From Oscillospiraceae bacterium (lineage in GTDB: Bacteria; Bacillota; Clostridia; Oscillospirales; Oscillospiraceae): a stretch of DNA of 64,000 bases. Below, piece by piece: positions 1 through 8,811 of the stretch (its first letter is position 1; each line of letters begins with the position of its first letter). The notes below the pieces were generated by a model, which was not told the DNA's origin, searched no databases, and worked only from the letters and a program-made list of their open reading frames with translations. The stretch covers positions 52,371 through 116,370 of the forward strand of contig CACZDN010000017.1 of the NCBI GenBank assembly GCA_902779945.1, read 5' to 3'. Position numbers and translations under genes: made by a program.

Positions 1-1
1 C

Positions 2-625
2 AGCGCCAGCTTCATGAACTGCCGCGCCTTCTCCCGCCTGGAGCTGACGCGCGTGTCGCCCGCCCAGGGACCGGCGCTGGCCTCCGTCGTGCGCGCGCTC
101 CAGCAGGAGCTGGACGTGACGGTCATCGGGCACGACGGGACGCTTTTGCGTCTCATCTTCCCCGAATATATCGAAAACTATACCGAAAACAGCGCCGCCC
201 ACCACTTTGAGCTCAAGATCAGCGGCGGGGGCTACGCCTACCACGGCGTCTTCCGCGACAAGGCGCTCTCGGTTTCGGACTACGACGCGCTGTGGCGGGA
301 CTATCTCGCCGCGGAGCACGACGAAGGCAGCGCCCTGCGTCTCGCCTACTGCCGCCTGCGCTTTCCCGCGCAGCTGCGGGACGCGGCGCGCGAGAGCTAC
401 GCCGCTTACCTGAAAAAACGCCTGCGCGCCGCGCTGTCCCACGCCCTGCGGGAGCGGGACGGCGAGGGCCTGCGTCTGCTGCTCGCCCTCGGGGATACAG
501 ACCCCGCCGCGCTGGACGCCGCGCTCGCCGAGGCGCGGGCTCTCGGCTATACCGAGGCGACGGCGGTCCTGCTCGAAAAGCGGCACCGGAGCTCTGCGGG
601 CCGGGCGCGGAAATTTGAACTGTGA
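2..625 (+). CDS. Hypothetical protein, 5'-truncated by window edge
   Basis: The frame is open to the left edge and no ribosome-binding site precedes its first ATG (14), so this is probably the 3' part of a longer gene. About 200 residues are visible. No catalytic motif is recognised. The last 60 residues (LLLALGDTDPAALDAAL, then TAVLLEKRH) read like a degenerate ankyrin-type helical hairpin, which is a weak resemblance only. The stop TGA overlaps the start of the next gene, so it is probably co-transcribed with the metallopeptidase/VWA protein and the MoxR ATPase, perhaps as an accessory or substrate protein of that pair. Function unknown. Confidence 0.6.
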   Translation, partial: SASFMNCRAFSRLELTRVSPAQGPALASVVRALQQELDVTVIGHDGTLLRLIFPEYIENYTENSAAHHFELKISGGGYAYHGVFRDKALSVSDYDALWRDYLAAEHDEGSALRLAYCRLRFPAQLRDAARESYAAYLKKRLRAALSHALRERDGEGLRLLLALGDTDPAALDAALAEARALGYTEATAVLLEKRHRSSAGRARKFEL

Positions 626-1992
626 TGAAGGAAGCCATGGAAGAAAACAAGCTCGCCTCTGTCGGGCGGGACATCCTGCTCGCGGGACGGGCGCAGCTGT
701 GTATCGCGCTGCCCTATCTGAGCGCGCCGTTCTGCGCCCTTGAAATCGCGCCGGGCGACACGGTGACCCTGAGCGCCGCCACGGACGGGGAGACGCTGTA
801 CTACAACGCGGCTTTTCTCGCCTCTGGCTTTCTGAAGAGCAAGACCTTTGCCCCGCGGCTGACGCTGCACACGGTGCTGCACTGTCTGTTCCGCCACCTC
901 AAAAAGCGCCGTGGGCGGGACGCGGCCCTCTGGGACCTGGCCTGCGACGCGGCTGTCGAGAGCGTGATCGACTCCCTCGGCTGTTCCTGTCTCGGCGAGG
1001 ACAGCCGGCCCCCGCGCAGGCTCTTTCTGGCCGAGTGCCGGCGGGAGATGAAGGTCCTGAGCGCGGAGGGCATCTACCGTATGCTCCTGCGCGAGCGCCT
1101 GCCGGCGTACAGGATCGCAAGCCTCGCCCGCCTCTTCGCCATGGACGACCACGGCCTGTGGGATCTCGAAGAGAAGCGGGAGCGCGAGCGCAGCGAGCGC
1201 CAGGATCAGCGCTGGCAGGACGCGGCCTCCCGTTCGCAGACCGCGCTGGACAGCATGGTCTCTGAGCGCGGCGCGGGCGGCGAAAACGTGATGGAGCAGC
1301 TCTCCGTCTCGGCCCGGGACGACGTGGACTACCGCAAATTCCTGCGCCGCTTCGCCGCGCCCCGGGAGATCATGCGCGCCGACGGCGACGCCTTCGACTA
1401 CATCTACTACACCTACGGCCTCATGCACTACGGCAACATGCCGCTCATCGAGCCGCCGGAGACCCGGGAGGAGCGGCGCATCGAGGATTTCGTCATCGCC
1501 ATCGACACCTCCATGTCCACCTCCGGCGTCCTCGTGCGCGAGTTTCTGGCGAGCACCTACGCGATCCTCCGCTCCGCCGACAGCTTCACCAGAAGGCTCA
1601 ACATCCACATCCTCCAGTGCGACGATCAGCTCCGTTCCGATCAGAAGATCGAGAGTCTTGAGCAGCTGCGCCGCTATATGGAGAACCTGCCCCTCTCCGG
1701 CGGCAGCGCCACGGACTTCCGGCCCGTGTTCGAGCATGTGGACAGGCTTGTCGCGGCGGGCAGCTTCACAAGGCTCCGGGGGCTTCTCTACTTCACGGAC
1801 GGCATGGGCGTCTACCCCGAAAAGCGCCCGGACTACGAGGTCGCCTTCGTCCTGCTGGAGGAGCCGCCCCTGTCGGTCAAAATGCCGCCCTGGGCCATCC
1901 GCATCACGCCGGAGCTGCCCTGGCGCAAACCCCGCGAGAACTTCGACGAATTCTGGCAGGAAGAGATTTTACAAGAACTTCCCGAACTGTGA
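625..1992 (+). CDS. DUF2201-family metallopeptidase-like protein with C-terminal VWA domain
   Basis: A protein of about 455 residues with two parts. The N-terminal half carries a histidine-rich helix (LHTVLHCLFRHL, about residues 77-88) resembling the zinc-binding segment of the DUF2201 predicted metallopeptidases. The C-terminal half is a von Willebrand A-like domain with a MIDAS-type DTSMS motif (IAIDTSMSTSG), a downstream GGSATDF threonine/aspartate segment and FTDGMG. In the known family such proteins are encoded next to a MoxR ATPase, as here (9-bp gap), and the pair is thought to act like a chelatase/chaperone that remodels a partner. The ATG at 625 overlaps the previous stop; ATG 637 is an alternative. 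The substrate cannot be told from sequence. Confidence 0.85.
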   Translation: MKEAMEENKLASVGRDILLAGRAQLCIALPYLSAPFCALEIAPGDTVTLSAATDGETLYYNAAFLASGFLKSKTFAPRLTLHTVLHCLFRHLKKRRGRDAALWDLACDAAVESVIDSLGCSCLGEDSRPPRRLFLAECRREMKVLSAEGIYRMLLRERLPAYRIASLARLFAMDDHGLWDLEEKRERERSERQDQRWQDAASRSQTALDSMVSERGAGGENVMEQLSVSARDDVDYRKFLRRFAAPREIMRADGDAFDYIYYTYGLMHYGNMPLIEPPETREERRIEDFVIAIDTSMSTSGVLVREFLASTYAILRSADSFTRRLNIHILQCDDQLRSDQKIESLEQLRRYMENLPLSGGSATDFRPVFEHVDRLVAAGSFTRLRGLLYFTDGMGVYPEKRPDYEVAFVLLEEPPLSVKMPPWAIRITPELPWRKPRENFDEFWQEEILQELPEL

Positions 1993-2001
1993 GGGATTTC
2001 C

Positions 2002-3498
2002 ATGAACATCAAACAAGCCAAGGAACAGATACGCAACACGCTGCGCGCCTATCTCGACCGCGACGCGCTGGGCTCCTACCGCATCCCCGCGGTGCGGCAG
2101 AGGCCGGTTTTGCTGATCGGCCCACCGGGCATCGGCAAGACCCAGATCATGGAGCAGATCGCGGCGGAGGAAAACGTGGGTCTCGTGTCCTACACCATCA
2201 CGCACCACACCCGCCAGAGCGCCATCGGCCTGCCCTTCATCGAAAAGCGGATCTACGACGGGGTAGAGCGCACAGTCACCGAGTACACCATGAGCGAGAT
2301 CCTGGGTTCCGTCTGCGCGCTGACCGAGAAGACCGGCATCCGCGAGGGCATCCTCTTTCTCGACGAGATCAACTGCGTGTCCGAGACGCTCGCGCCCATG
2401 ATGCTGCAGTTTTTGCAGTGCAAGACCTTCGGCAACCAGAAGCTGCCGGAGGGCTGGCTCATCGTCGCGGCGGGCAACCCGCCGGAGTACAACCGCTCTG
2501 TCCGGGACTTCGACGTGGTGACGCTCGACCGCGTCAAGCGCATCACGGTGGAGGAGGACTTCGCGGTCTGGAAGGAGTACGCCCGGCGCAAGGGCCTGCA
2601 CGGCGCGGTGATCTCCTACCTCGACCTCAAAAAAGAGAACTTCTACCGCATCGAAAACAGCCCCGAGGGGATGCAGTTTGCCACCGCCCGCGGCTGGGAG
2701 GACCTGAGCGAGATCCTGTACGCCTACGAGGCCCTGGGCATCGCGCCGGACACGGAGCTCGCAGTGCAGTACATCCAGATGCCCGCCGTCGCCCGGGACT
2801 TCACAAACTACTACGCCCTCTACAACAAATACCGCCAGGTCTACCACATCGACGACATCCTGCGGGGGAACGTCCCGAAGGTGACGCTCACGGAGTTTGC
2901 CGCGGCGCCGTTCGACGAAAGGCTCGCGGTGATGGGCCTGCTGCTGTCCCGCCTGTCGGAGTCCGCGCGGGAGACGAGACGGCAGGACGCCCTGTGCGCC
3001 GCGCTCTTCGACACCCTCGCCGGAGTGAAGGCGCGCCTGCCGGAGCTCCCTGCCGACACCCTGCCCGGAATCCTCGAAGTGCGCCGCGCTGCGCTCAGGC
3101 GCGCAGCCGACGCGGGGCAGGAGGACCGGGAGCAGAAGAATCTCCGCCAGGCGGAGATCAAGCGCCTCGAGGCGTACCAAAAAGCCCTCGCCGACACGGA
3201 CGAGGGCGCGCAGGCGCAGATGGAGACGCTGCGCGCGCTCTTCGCAAAGGAGACGCAGACGCGCGAGACCGCCGCGGACGAGACCGGGCGGATGTTTGAC
3301 AATGCCTTTCGCTTTCTGGAGGAGGCCGTCGGGCCGAGTCAGGAGCTGGTGCTCTTCGTCACGGAGATCACCGCGGGCTATGACACCTCCTGGTTCGTGG
3401 GCGAATTCGGCTGCGACGCTTACTTCCGCCATAACCGCGAGCTCCTGTTCGACGAGACGAGGCAGGGCATCCTCGACCGCCTGCGGACAGACGTGTGA
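2002..3498 (+). CDS. MoxR-family AAA+ ATPase
   Basis: A 498-residue AAA+ ATPase. The Walker A motif GPPGIGKT lies near residue 40 and Walker B is LFLDEIN near residue 119; a sensor-type AAGNPPEYN follows near 156. The C-terminal third is charged and probably coiled-coil (EQKNLRQAEIKRLEAYQK). MoxR ATPases work with VWA proteins as chaperones for metal insertion or protein remodelling, and the gene directly upstream encodes the VWA/DUF2201 partner. The start follows GAGGG with 5-6 nt spacing. This is the last gene of the three-gene operon; the next gene has its own leader. Confidence 0.88.
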   Translation: MNIKQAKEQIRNTLRAYLDRDALGSYRIPAVRQRPVLLIGPPGIGKTQIMEQIAAEENVGLVSYTITHHTRQSAIGLPFIEKRIYDGVERTVTEYTMSEILGSVCALTEKTGIREGILFLDEINCVSETLAPMMLQFLQCKTFGNQKLPEGWLIVAAGNPPEYNRSVRDFDVVTLDRVKRITVEEDFAVWKEYARRKGLHGAVISYLDLKKENFYRIENSPEGMQFATARGWEDLSEILYAYEALGIAPDTELAVQYIQMPAVARDFTNYYALYNKYRQVYHIDDILRGNVPKVTLTEFAAAPFDERLAVMGLLLSRLSESARETRRQDALCAALFDTLAGVKARLPELPADTLPGILEVRRAALRRAADAGQEDREQKNLRQAEIKRLEAYQKALADTDEGAQAQMETLRALFAKETQTRETAADETGRMFDNAFRFLEEAVGPSQELVLFVTEITAGYDTSWFVGEFGCDAYFRHNRELLFDETRQGILDRLRTDV

Positions 3499-3584
3499 AC
3501 GCCCGTGCAGGGAGTTTTTTCGCAGCCTTGCATATATCCCGCCCGTGTGCTAAAGTGAGGCAAAACAAACAGGGGGAACACAGC

Positions 3585-4256
3585 ATGAAATATCTCTTTG
3601 TCGTGGCCCACCCGGACGATGAGGTCCTGGGCGCCGGGGCGACGATCTGGAAGCTCGCCCGCGGGGGACACGAGGTCGCCGTCGCGACGATGGCAAACCA
3701 CGCCGCCGCGCGTGCCAACATCTCCGCCACGCTGCAGAGCGACCAGGCCCGCGCCCATGAGGTCCTGGGCGTCAGGACGGCCTACGCCGCGGATTTTCCA
3801 AACATCAGGATGAACACCGTGCCGCATCTGGAGCTCGTGCAGTTTATCGAACACTGCATCGAGGACTTCGGCGCGCAGGCCGTCGTCACGCACCACCCCT
3901 CGGACACGAACATCGACCACGTCATGACCGGCGGCGCGGCCCAGGCGGCGGCGCGGCTCTTCCAGCGCCGGGAGGGGATGGCCCCTCTCAAAAGCTTCTC
4001 GTACATGGAGGTCCCTTCGTCCACGGAGTGGTCCCTCGACAGCGGCCTGAACCGCTTCACGCCGAACTGCTTTGTGGAGATCGGCGAGGAGGGTCTGAGC
4101 GTGAAGCTCGAGGCGCTCGCCTGCTACGCCGGGGTCATGCGGCCCTACCCGCATCCCCGCTCCGGGGAGGCCCTGCGCGGGCTTGCCGCCTGGCGCGGGT
4201 CGCAGGCGGGGTGCCTCTATGCCGAGGCGTTCGAGACCGTCTTCCGGAGAGTCTGA
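3585..4256 (+). CDS. PIG-L/LmbE-family N-acetylglucosaminyl deacetylase-like protein
   Basis: Begins MKYLFVVAHPDDEVLGAG, the family-defining HPDD zinc-binding motif at the N terminus, with a second metal site in HHPSDTNIDH (about residues 104-113). Members remove N-acetyl groups from sugar amines, for example GlcNAc-phosphatidylinositol or bacillithiol precursors. The start at 3585 is preceded by AGGGGG; an upstream in-frame ATG at 3495 overlaps the previous gene and lacks such a site. It is followed closely by a phosphoglycosyl transferase and a formyltransferase. Inference: the three genes modify and assemble an N-substituted surface sugar. The actual substrate is unknown. Confidence 0.85.
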   Translation: MKYLFVVAHPDDEVLGAGATIWKLARGGHEVAVATMANHAAARANISATLQSDQARAHEVLGVRTAYAADFPNIRMNTVPHLELVQFIEHCIEDFGAQAVVTHHPSDTNIDHVMTGGAAQAAARLFQRREGMAPLKSFSYMEVPSSTEWSLDSGLNRFTPNCFVEIGEEGLSVKLEALACYAGVMRPYPHPRSGEALRGLAAWRGSQAGCLYAEAFETVFRRV

Positions 4257-4264
4257 GGTGCGCC

Positions 4265-4942
4265 ATGCGTTACGGCTATCTCTTTCTCAAGCGCCTGTTC
4301 GACGCGGGCTGCGCGCTTCTAGGGCTGATCGTGAGCTCTCCCCTGTGGCTGATCGCCGCGGCGGGGATCACGCTCTCGGACCCCGGGCCGGTCTTCTACA
4401 TGGCCAGCCGCGTCGGGAAGGACAACCGGGTCTTCCGCATGTTCAAGTTCCGCTCCATGCGCCAGGGCAGGGCAAACGAGGCCGTTTTCCGCGGGGACGA
4501 GGACCGCATCTTCCCCTTCGGCCGCTTCCTGCGCGACACGAAGCTGGACGAGCTGCCGCAGCTTCTGAACATCCTGCGCGGAGACATGAGCATCGTCGGC
4601 CCGCGCCCGGCGGCGGTGGACCAGATGCGCGTGACGCGCGGCGGCCGTTTCGCCGCGGCGGGACAGGTGCAGGCCGGGCTGACCGGCCCCTCGGCGCTCT
4701 ACGATTATATCTACGGCGACAGCGTGGAGGGCGCGGACGACTACGAGACCCTGGTCCTGCCGACGCGGCTGGAGCTGGATCTCGTCTATCTCGAGAAGAT
4801 GGGCGTCACGTTTGACCTCAAAATGATCGCCTGGACCGCGGCCTGCATTCTGTGCACGGTCGCGGGGCGCAGGCCGGAAAAGATCTTCTCCGCGCTGCTG
4901 CGGTGGGCGGAGGAGCACCGGAAGGGAGCGTGTGTCACATGA
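4265..4942 (+). CDS. Bacterial sugar transferase (phosphoglycosyl transferase, PglC/WcaJ-type catalytic domain)
   Basis: A 225-residue protein with an N-terminal membrane helix (about 10-35), then the conserved catalytic core: FKFRSMR, DELPQLLNIL and SIVGPRP. This is the small monotopic phosphoglycosyl transferase type, which moves a sugar phosphate from a UDP-sugar to undecaprenyl phosphate and starts glycan synthesis at the inner face of the membrane. The start at 4265 sits behind GAGGTG; reading upstream in frame would run into the preceding deacetylase gene. Its stop overlaps the next start (ATGA), so translation of the formyltransferase is coupled. Confidence 0.9.
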   Translation: MRYGYLFLKRLFDAGCALLGLIVSSPLWLIAAAGITLSDPGPVFYMASRVGKDNRVFRMFKFRSMRQGRANEAVFRGDEDRIFPFGRFLRDTKLDELPQLLNILRGDMSIVGPRPAAVDQMRVTRGGRFAAAGQVQAGLTGPSALYDYIYGDSVEGADDYETLVLPTRLELDLVYLEKMGVTFDLKMIAWTAACILCTVAGRRPEKIFSALLRWAEEHRKGACVT

Positions 4943-5727
4943 GCGGAAAATTGAAGGTCGTCGTCATGACGCAGGCCGACCGGTTTTTCATCCCGAAGAA
5001 CATCGACAAGGTCGCCGGAGCCTGCGAGCTTCAGGAGATCGTGCAGGTCGACTGCAGATCGGCGCTTGAAAACAGGCTCGGCGACTATTACAGATGGTTC
5101 GGCCTTCTGCAGTGCGCGCGGATGGGCGCCGTCACCGCCGGGCGGGAGGCAGAGCGGCTTCTGGACCGGCTCGCGGGCTACCGCCTGTTCGGGGGCTGCT
5201 GCTCGGTCCGGGATGCGGCGCGGAAAAACAGGATACCCTTCCGCATCATCACCGACAGCAACGACCGCGCCTATGTGCAGCACATCCGGGAGCTTGCGCC
5301 CGACCTCATCATCTCGTACTCCGCGCCGCAGATCATCAAGCCGGAGCTTCTGGGCGTGCCAAAATACGGGGTCATCAACGTACACGGGGCGCTGCTGCCG
5401 GACTACCGCGGCTGCCTGCCCTCGTTCTGGTATCTCTACAACGACGAGAAGCTGGGCGGCGCGACGGTCCACTACATGAGCGCGAAGATCGACGACGGCG
5501 ACATTATCGAGCAGGGCAGCGTGGATATCTCCGACTGCCGCAGCATGTTCGAGCTCATGAGAAGGACCAAGGCCGTCGGCGGGGAGCTGATGCTCAAGGC
5601 CATCCGGGACATTGAGGACGGCACGGTCGAGCGCCGGAAGAACGAGACCGAAAAGGGCAGCTACTTCACCTGGCCCACCGAGGAGCAGGCGCGCGATTTC
5701 CGAAGAAGAGGCAAGCGTCTCATTTAG
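4939..5727 (+). CDS. Methionyl-tRNA formyltransferase-like (sugar) formyltransferase
   Basis: A 262-residue Rossmann-type formyltransferase. The motif INVHGALLPDYRG (about residues 145-157) matches the catalytic HxSLLPxxRG of 10-formyl-tetrahydrofolate-dependent formyltransferases, followed by GATVHYM and DDGDII. It lacks the C-terminal tRNA-binding domain of Fmt. With the phosphoglycosyl transferase overlapping upstream (4 bp) and a deacetylase before that, a role in N-formylation of an amino sugar is the best inference. A strong hairpin terminator follows 36 bp after the stop. Confidence 0.85.
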   Translation: MSGKLKVVVMTQADRFFIPKNIDKVAGACELQEIVQVDCRSALENRLGDYYRWFGLLQCARMGAVTAGREAERLLDRLAGYRLFGGCCSVRDAARKNRIPFRIITDSNDRAYVQHIRELAPDLIISYSAPQIIKPELLGVPKYGVINVHGALLPDYRGCLPSFWYLYNDEKLGGATVHYMSAKIDDGDIIEQGSVDISDCRSMFELMRRTKAVGGELMLKAIRDIEDGTVERRKNETEKGSYFTWPTEEQARDFRRRGKRLI

Positions 5728-5762
5728 GTCCCGTACGGGCCGTGAAAAACCCCGAATGACAG

Positions 5763-5802
5763 AAGCCGCAGGGGAGGGGCTCAAACCCCTCCCCTGCGGC
5801 TT
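5763..5802. terminator. Perfect GC-rich hairpin terminator, probably bidirectional
   Basis: A 17-bp perfect stem (AAGCCGCAGGGGAGGGG and its complement) around a 6-nt loop lies between the convergent formyltransferase (+) and the small spoIIE-linked gene (-). It can end transcription from both sides, although U-tracts are short. Confidence 0.7.
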
Positions 5803-5849
5803 CGGATAATTTGTCCGTTCATCGCCGCAGGAGAGGGGCTTTTCCGTGT

Positions 5850-6197
5850 TCACAGCCACCCCAGCGCCCAGGCGAGGAGCAGGGCGGAGGCCGCGCCCAG
5901 GAGGTAGGCCGCCAGCGGATGCAGGAGCGCCTGCGGGCGGGCGGGCAGGACCTGCCCGGTATAGCCCTCCGCGGCCCGGGCGGCCTCCTGTAAAAGCGCG
6001 TCCTGATCCAGCCCCGGGCTTCGCAGCGCGTCGTCCCGCAGGACGAAGACCGCCTCGCTGAACAGCTCCCCCGGCGCGGGGACGACGATCGCGCGCCGCA
6101 TCTTCCCGCGCAGACAGGGCGCGCACGCCGCGCGCGAAGGCGCGCAAAACAGCGCCCGCAGCCGTCCGCGCAAGACGGAGCGCGGGCGGACGCTCAT
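5850..6197 (-). CDS. Small hypothetical membrane-anchored protein downstream of spoIIE
   Basis: 115 residues, very basic N terminus (MSVRPRSVLRGRLRALF) and one hydrophobic C-terminal segment (AAYLLGAASALLLAWALGWL) that would anchor it in the membrane. Its ATG overlaps the spoIIE stop by 4 bp, so it is translationally coupled to spoIIE and probably expressed during early sporulation. I do not recognise the family. The middle contains a pair of cysteines (CAPCL). The N-terminal 30 residues could be untranslated if a later start is used. Confidence 0.55.
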   Translation of the reverse strand: MSVRPRSVLRGRLRALFCAPSRAACAPCLRGKMRRAIVVPAPGELFSEAVFVLRDDALRSPGLDQDALLQEAARAAEGYTGQVLPARPQALLHPLAAYLLGAASALLLAWALGWL

Positions 6198-8518
6198 GTC
6201 CGCTCCTCCACGCGCACGGTGACGACGGTCATGTCGTCCAGCGCGCCGTAGAGCTCCTCCGCCTGCCTGAGTACCGCGCGGGCCAGACCCTTCATGTCCT
6301 CAAAGCCCTGCAGGAGCAGGTTTTTCAGCCACTCGTCCTCCGTGTCCGCCAGCACGCCGTCGGTCGCGATGACGGCGGTGCAGCCGGGCTTGAGGCGCAT
6401 ACGCACCACATCCGGGGCCGTGCCCTCTCCGGTGGAGAGACCGGCGGCCAGGGTCTCGCCCCGGACGCGGCGTATGCTCTTGCCGCTCAGCACATAGGAG
6501 GGCGCGGCGCCGTATTTATAAAAGCTCGTCTGCCCCGTGAAGAGGTCCACGCACATGAGATCGACCGTGGCAAAGCCCCAGCTCTCCCCGTCGCGCAGCA
6601 GCAGTACGGAGTTTAGGAGCTTCATGGCCACGGCGGGTTCCATCCCCGCGCGCAGAAACTTCTCCAGAATCCCGATCACGCGGCGGCTGTCCTCAGCGGC
6701 CTCGTCCCCGCAGCCCATGCCGTCCGACAGAATGACGCAGAGGACCCCCGCGTCGGTCTTGAAGTAGGTGCCGCGGTCGCCGCTGACGCGCTCGCCCTGC
6801 TTTTTCATGGCGGCGATGCCCACCGACACGGCCAGCGGCTCCGCCTCCAGAAGCTCGAGCCGCGAGGCGTCGCTCTCCGGCGTATTCGGCTGGCACAGGC
6901 GCGTGCCTGCGATCTCCGAGAGCTTTTCGAGATAATCGGCCTCCCGCAGAAGCGGCGTCAGCCGCCCGCTCTCGACCGTGATGCGCAGCCGCCCGCCCCC
7001 GTCGCGGTAGACGGCGGCGTCCGCGTCGATGTCGAGACTGCGGAGGTAGCGCAGCAGCCGCCGCTCGATCAGGGGGTCGGAGCCGCTGATGCTCCCCAGC
7101 TCTGCGGCGAAGCGCTCCAAAAGCCGGGCCACGTCCGCATACTGCCCCCAGGCGACACTGCGGTTCTCCGCGAGGCGGGCGCGAAGCTGCCGCCGGTAGG
7201 CCAGGCCGCGCAGCTCCCCGTTGACGGCGGCGACAAAGGCAGGCAGGCTCACGCACTTGTCGCGGAAGAAGGCCGGGATGTCCTCCACCGAGAGACTCCC
7301 GTGCTCCACCATGGCGTTCGTCGCGTCGTTGAGGGCGGAGAGCGTGTCCACATACTCCGCGTTCCAGCAGCGGTTTTTGAAGCGGCAGGCGACGCAGACC
7401 TCGTCGGCGGCGCGGTCAAAGATGCGGGCCACGTTCTCGTCGTTGCGCGGCTCGGCCACATTGCGGCGCACGGTCTCGAAGAGCTCGCCGTAGGCCTCGC
7501 CCAGACGGCGGAGTCTTGCTGCCTCAAAGCGCCGCAGGCCGGATTCCCCGCAGCCCCGGTCCATGCACTGAAGCACGACGCCGACGCGGTTCAAAAGCGA
7601 GGAGGGCAGGACCATAAAGATGACCGAGGCGCAGAAGGTCTCGAACAGCGCGCTGACCGGCTGGACGCTGCCCCAGGCGCACACGGTCGCCAGCGCCCCG
7701 GCCAGCACGAAGGACAGCACATACACCACCCGTCCGTGCCGTCCGAAAACGCCGGACAGAAGGCCCGAGAAGGAATAGGCCATCGTGTAGAACAGCGGCC
7801 CCTCGCTCGATACGTCCATCGAGAGGCCCAGCACCGTCCCGACCGCGGCCCCGGTGAGCATCCCGCCCTTCATGGCCGAGGTCATCACCAGCAGCAGCGC
7901 GAAAAAGCGCCCCAGCGACACGACGCCGAAGAGCGTCACGCGCGACAGGGCCATCAGCGCGCAGGAGGCCATGACCATGAGCGACACGCTGTGCCTGAGC
8001 TCCGCGGTCTCGGAGCTTCGAAGTCCCGAAGAGAGCGCGTCCCGGAAGAAATAGGTCCCGCCGAAGGCCAGCGTCAGCTCGAGAAAGAGCTCCGCCGCCA
8101 CGGGCACAGAGCCCTCCTCCAGGGCAAAGCTCCCGAGAAAGCCGGTCAGCCCCATGACGAGGGCCGCCGTCGCGGGCATGAAGAACTCGCTCTTGCCGGC
8201 CCCGGCCTCATGGAAGACGAAGGCCACCGTGTACACCAGCACCGAGGCCGCGATGTAGCGGATGCCCCACTCGAGCCCGCCGCCGATCAGATAGCCGGTG
8301 CAGGCCCCGACGAGGGCGCACACACCGCTCAGGCCCGCGCCGGAGCTCGCCACCATCGCCATGCCGAAGGGCGCGCCGCTGCGCAGGACGCGCGCGCAGG
8401 CCATCACCCCGCCCATCACGAAATACAGCCCGCAGCGCGCGGCGACAAAAAAGCGCGGGTCCATGCTCCCCGCCGCAGCGCGCAGACCGGCCGCCCGCCC
8501 CTGACCATCAAAGTCCAT
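6194..8518 (-). CDS. spoIIE: Stage II sporulation protein E, PP2C-type phosphatase
   Basis: 774 residues with the standard SpoIIE layout: an N-terminal region of about ten membrane segments (to about residue 320), a central regulatory region containing the cysteine cluster CVACRFKNRCW, and a C-terminal PP2C-type serine phosphatase domain (about 570-774) with the metal-binding aspartates in LSDGMGCGDEA and ATDGV. In known endospore formers SpoIIE dephosphorylates SpoIIAA to release sigma-F in the forespore and contributes to polar septation. The start follows GGAGG at 8 nt. This gene is the strongest evidence that the organism sporulates. Confidence 0.95.
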   Translation of the reverse strand: MDFDGQGRAAGLRAAAGSMDPRFFVAARCGLYFVMGGVMACARVLRSGAPFGMAMVASSGAGLSGVCALVGACTGYLIGGGLEWGIRYIAASVLVYTVAFVFHEAGAGKSEFFMPATAALVMGLTGFLGSFALEEGSVPVAAELFLELTLAFGGTYFFRDALSSGLRSSETAELRHSVSLMVMASCALMALSRVTLFGVVSLGRFFALLLVMTSAMKGGMLTGAAVGTVLGLSMDVSSEGPLFYTMAYSFSGLLSGVFGRHGRVVYVLSFVLAGALATVCAWGSVQPVSALFETFCASVIFMVLPSSLLNRVGVVLQCMDRGCGESGLRRFEAARLRRLGEAYGELFETVRRNVAEPRNDENVARIFDRAADEVCVACRFKNRCWNAEYVDTLSALNDATNAMVEHGSLSVEDIPAFFRDKCVSLPAFVAAVNGELRGLAYRRQLRARLAENRSVAWGQYADVARLLERFAAELGSISGSDPLIERRLLRYLRSLDIDADAAVYRDGGGRLRITVESGRLTPLLREADYLEKLSEIAGTRLCQPNTPESDASRLELLEAEPLAVSVGIAAMKKQGERVSGDRGTYFKTDAGVLCVILSDGMGCGDEAAEDSRRVIGILEKFLRAGMEPAVAMKLLNSVLLLRDGESWGFATVDLMCVDLFTGQTSFYKYGAAPSYVLSGKSIRRVRGETLAAGLSTGEGTAPDVVRMRLKPGCTAVIATDGVLADTEDEWLKNLLLQGFEDMKGLARAVLRQAEELYGALDDMTVVTVRVEERT

Positions 8519-8536
8519 AGTTTCGCCCTCCAGAGT

Positions 8537-8568
8537 TTACATAAGATACGATCATTATAGTTATGTAA
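8537..8568 (-). promoter_or_regulatory. Putative spoIIE promoter region with inverted repeat
   Basis: An inverted repeat TTACATAA (8537-8544) / TTATGTAA (8561-8568) brackets a TATAAT -10-like hexamer on the minus strand (8554-8559), just upstream of spoIIE. No convincing -35 at 17 bp is seen, which would suit an activator-dependent promoter (Spo0A control of spoIIE is known in Bacillus), but no Spo0A box is clear. Confidence 0.4.
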
Positions 8569-8653
8569 CATAGCGAAGGCGCGCGCAACGCGCTGTTGAT
8601 TCCGCAGTCTTTTTGGAAGATGAGGGAGGGCCGCAGCTGACAGCAGTAAGAAG

Positions 8654-8698
8654 CGTACGGCGAGATCGCAGCAAACTGCGGTCTCGCCGTACGTTTTT
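8654..8698 (+). terminator. Hairpin terminator in the spoIIE-mrp intergenic region
   Basis: A 12-bp perfect stem (CGTACGGCGAGA / TCTCGCCGTACG) with an internal secondary stem is followed by TTTTT on the plus strand. It lies between spoIIE and the end of the antiporter operon. Its own transcript is unclear, as both flanking genes are on the minus strand. The rest of 8569-8811 holds no gene. Confidence 0.5.
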
Positions 8699-8811
8699 CA
8701 GGATGAACCCCCGTACCGCCGGAAAGGGCGTGCCCCTCCCGGTCATACTGTGCGGACAGGCGGGTTTTTTACAGCTTTGTTTTTCTTGCCTGAAGGGCAG
8801 GGAAGGCGGTC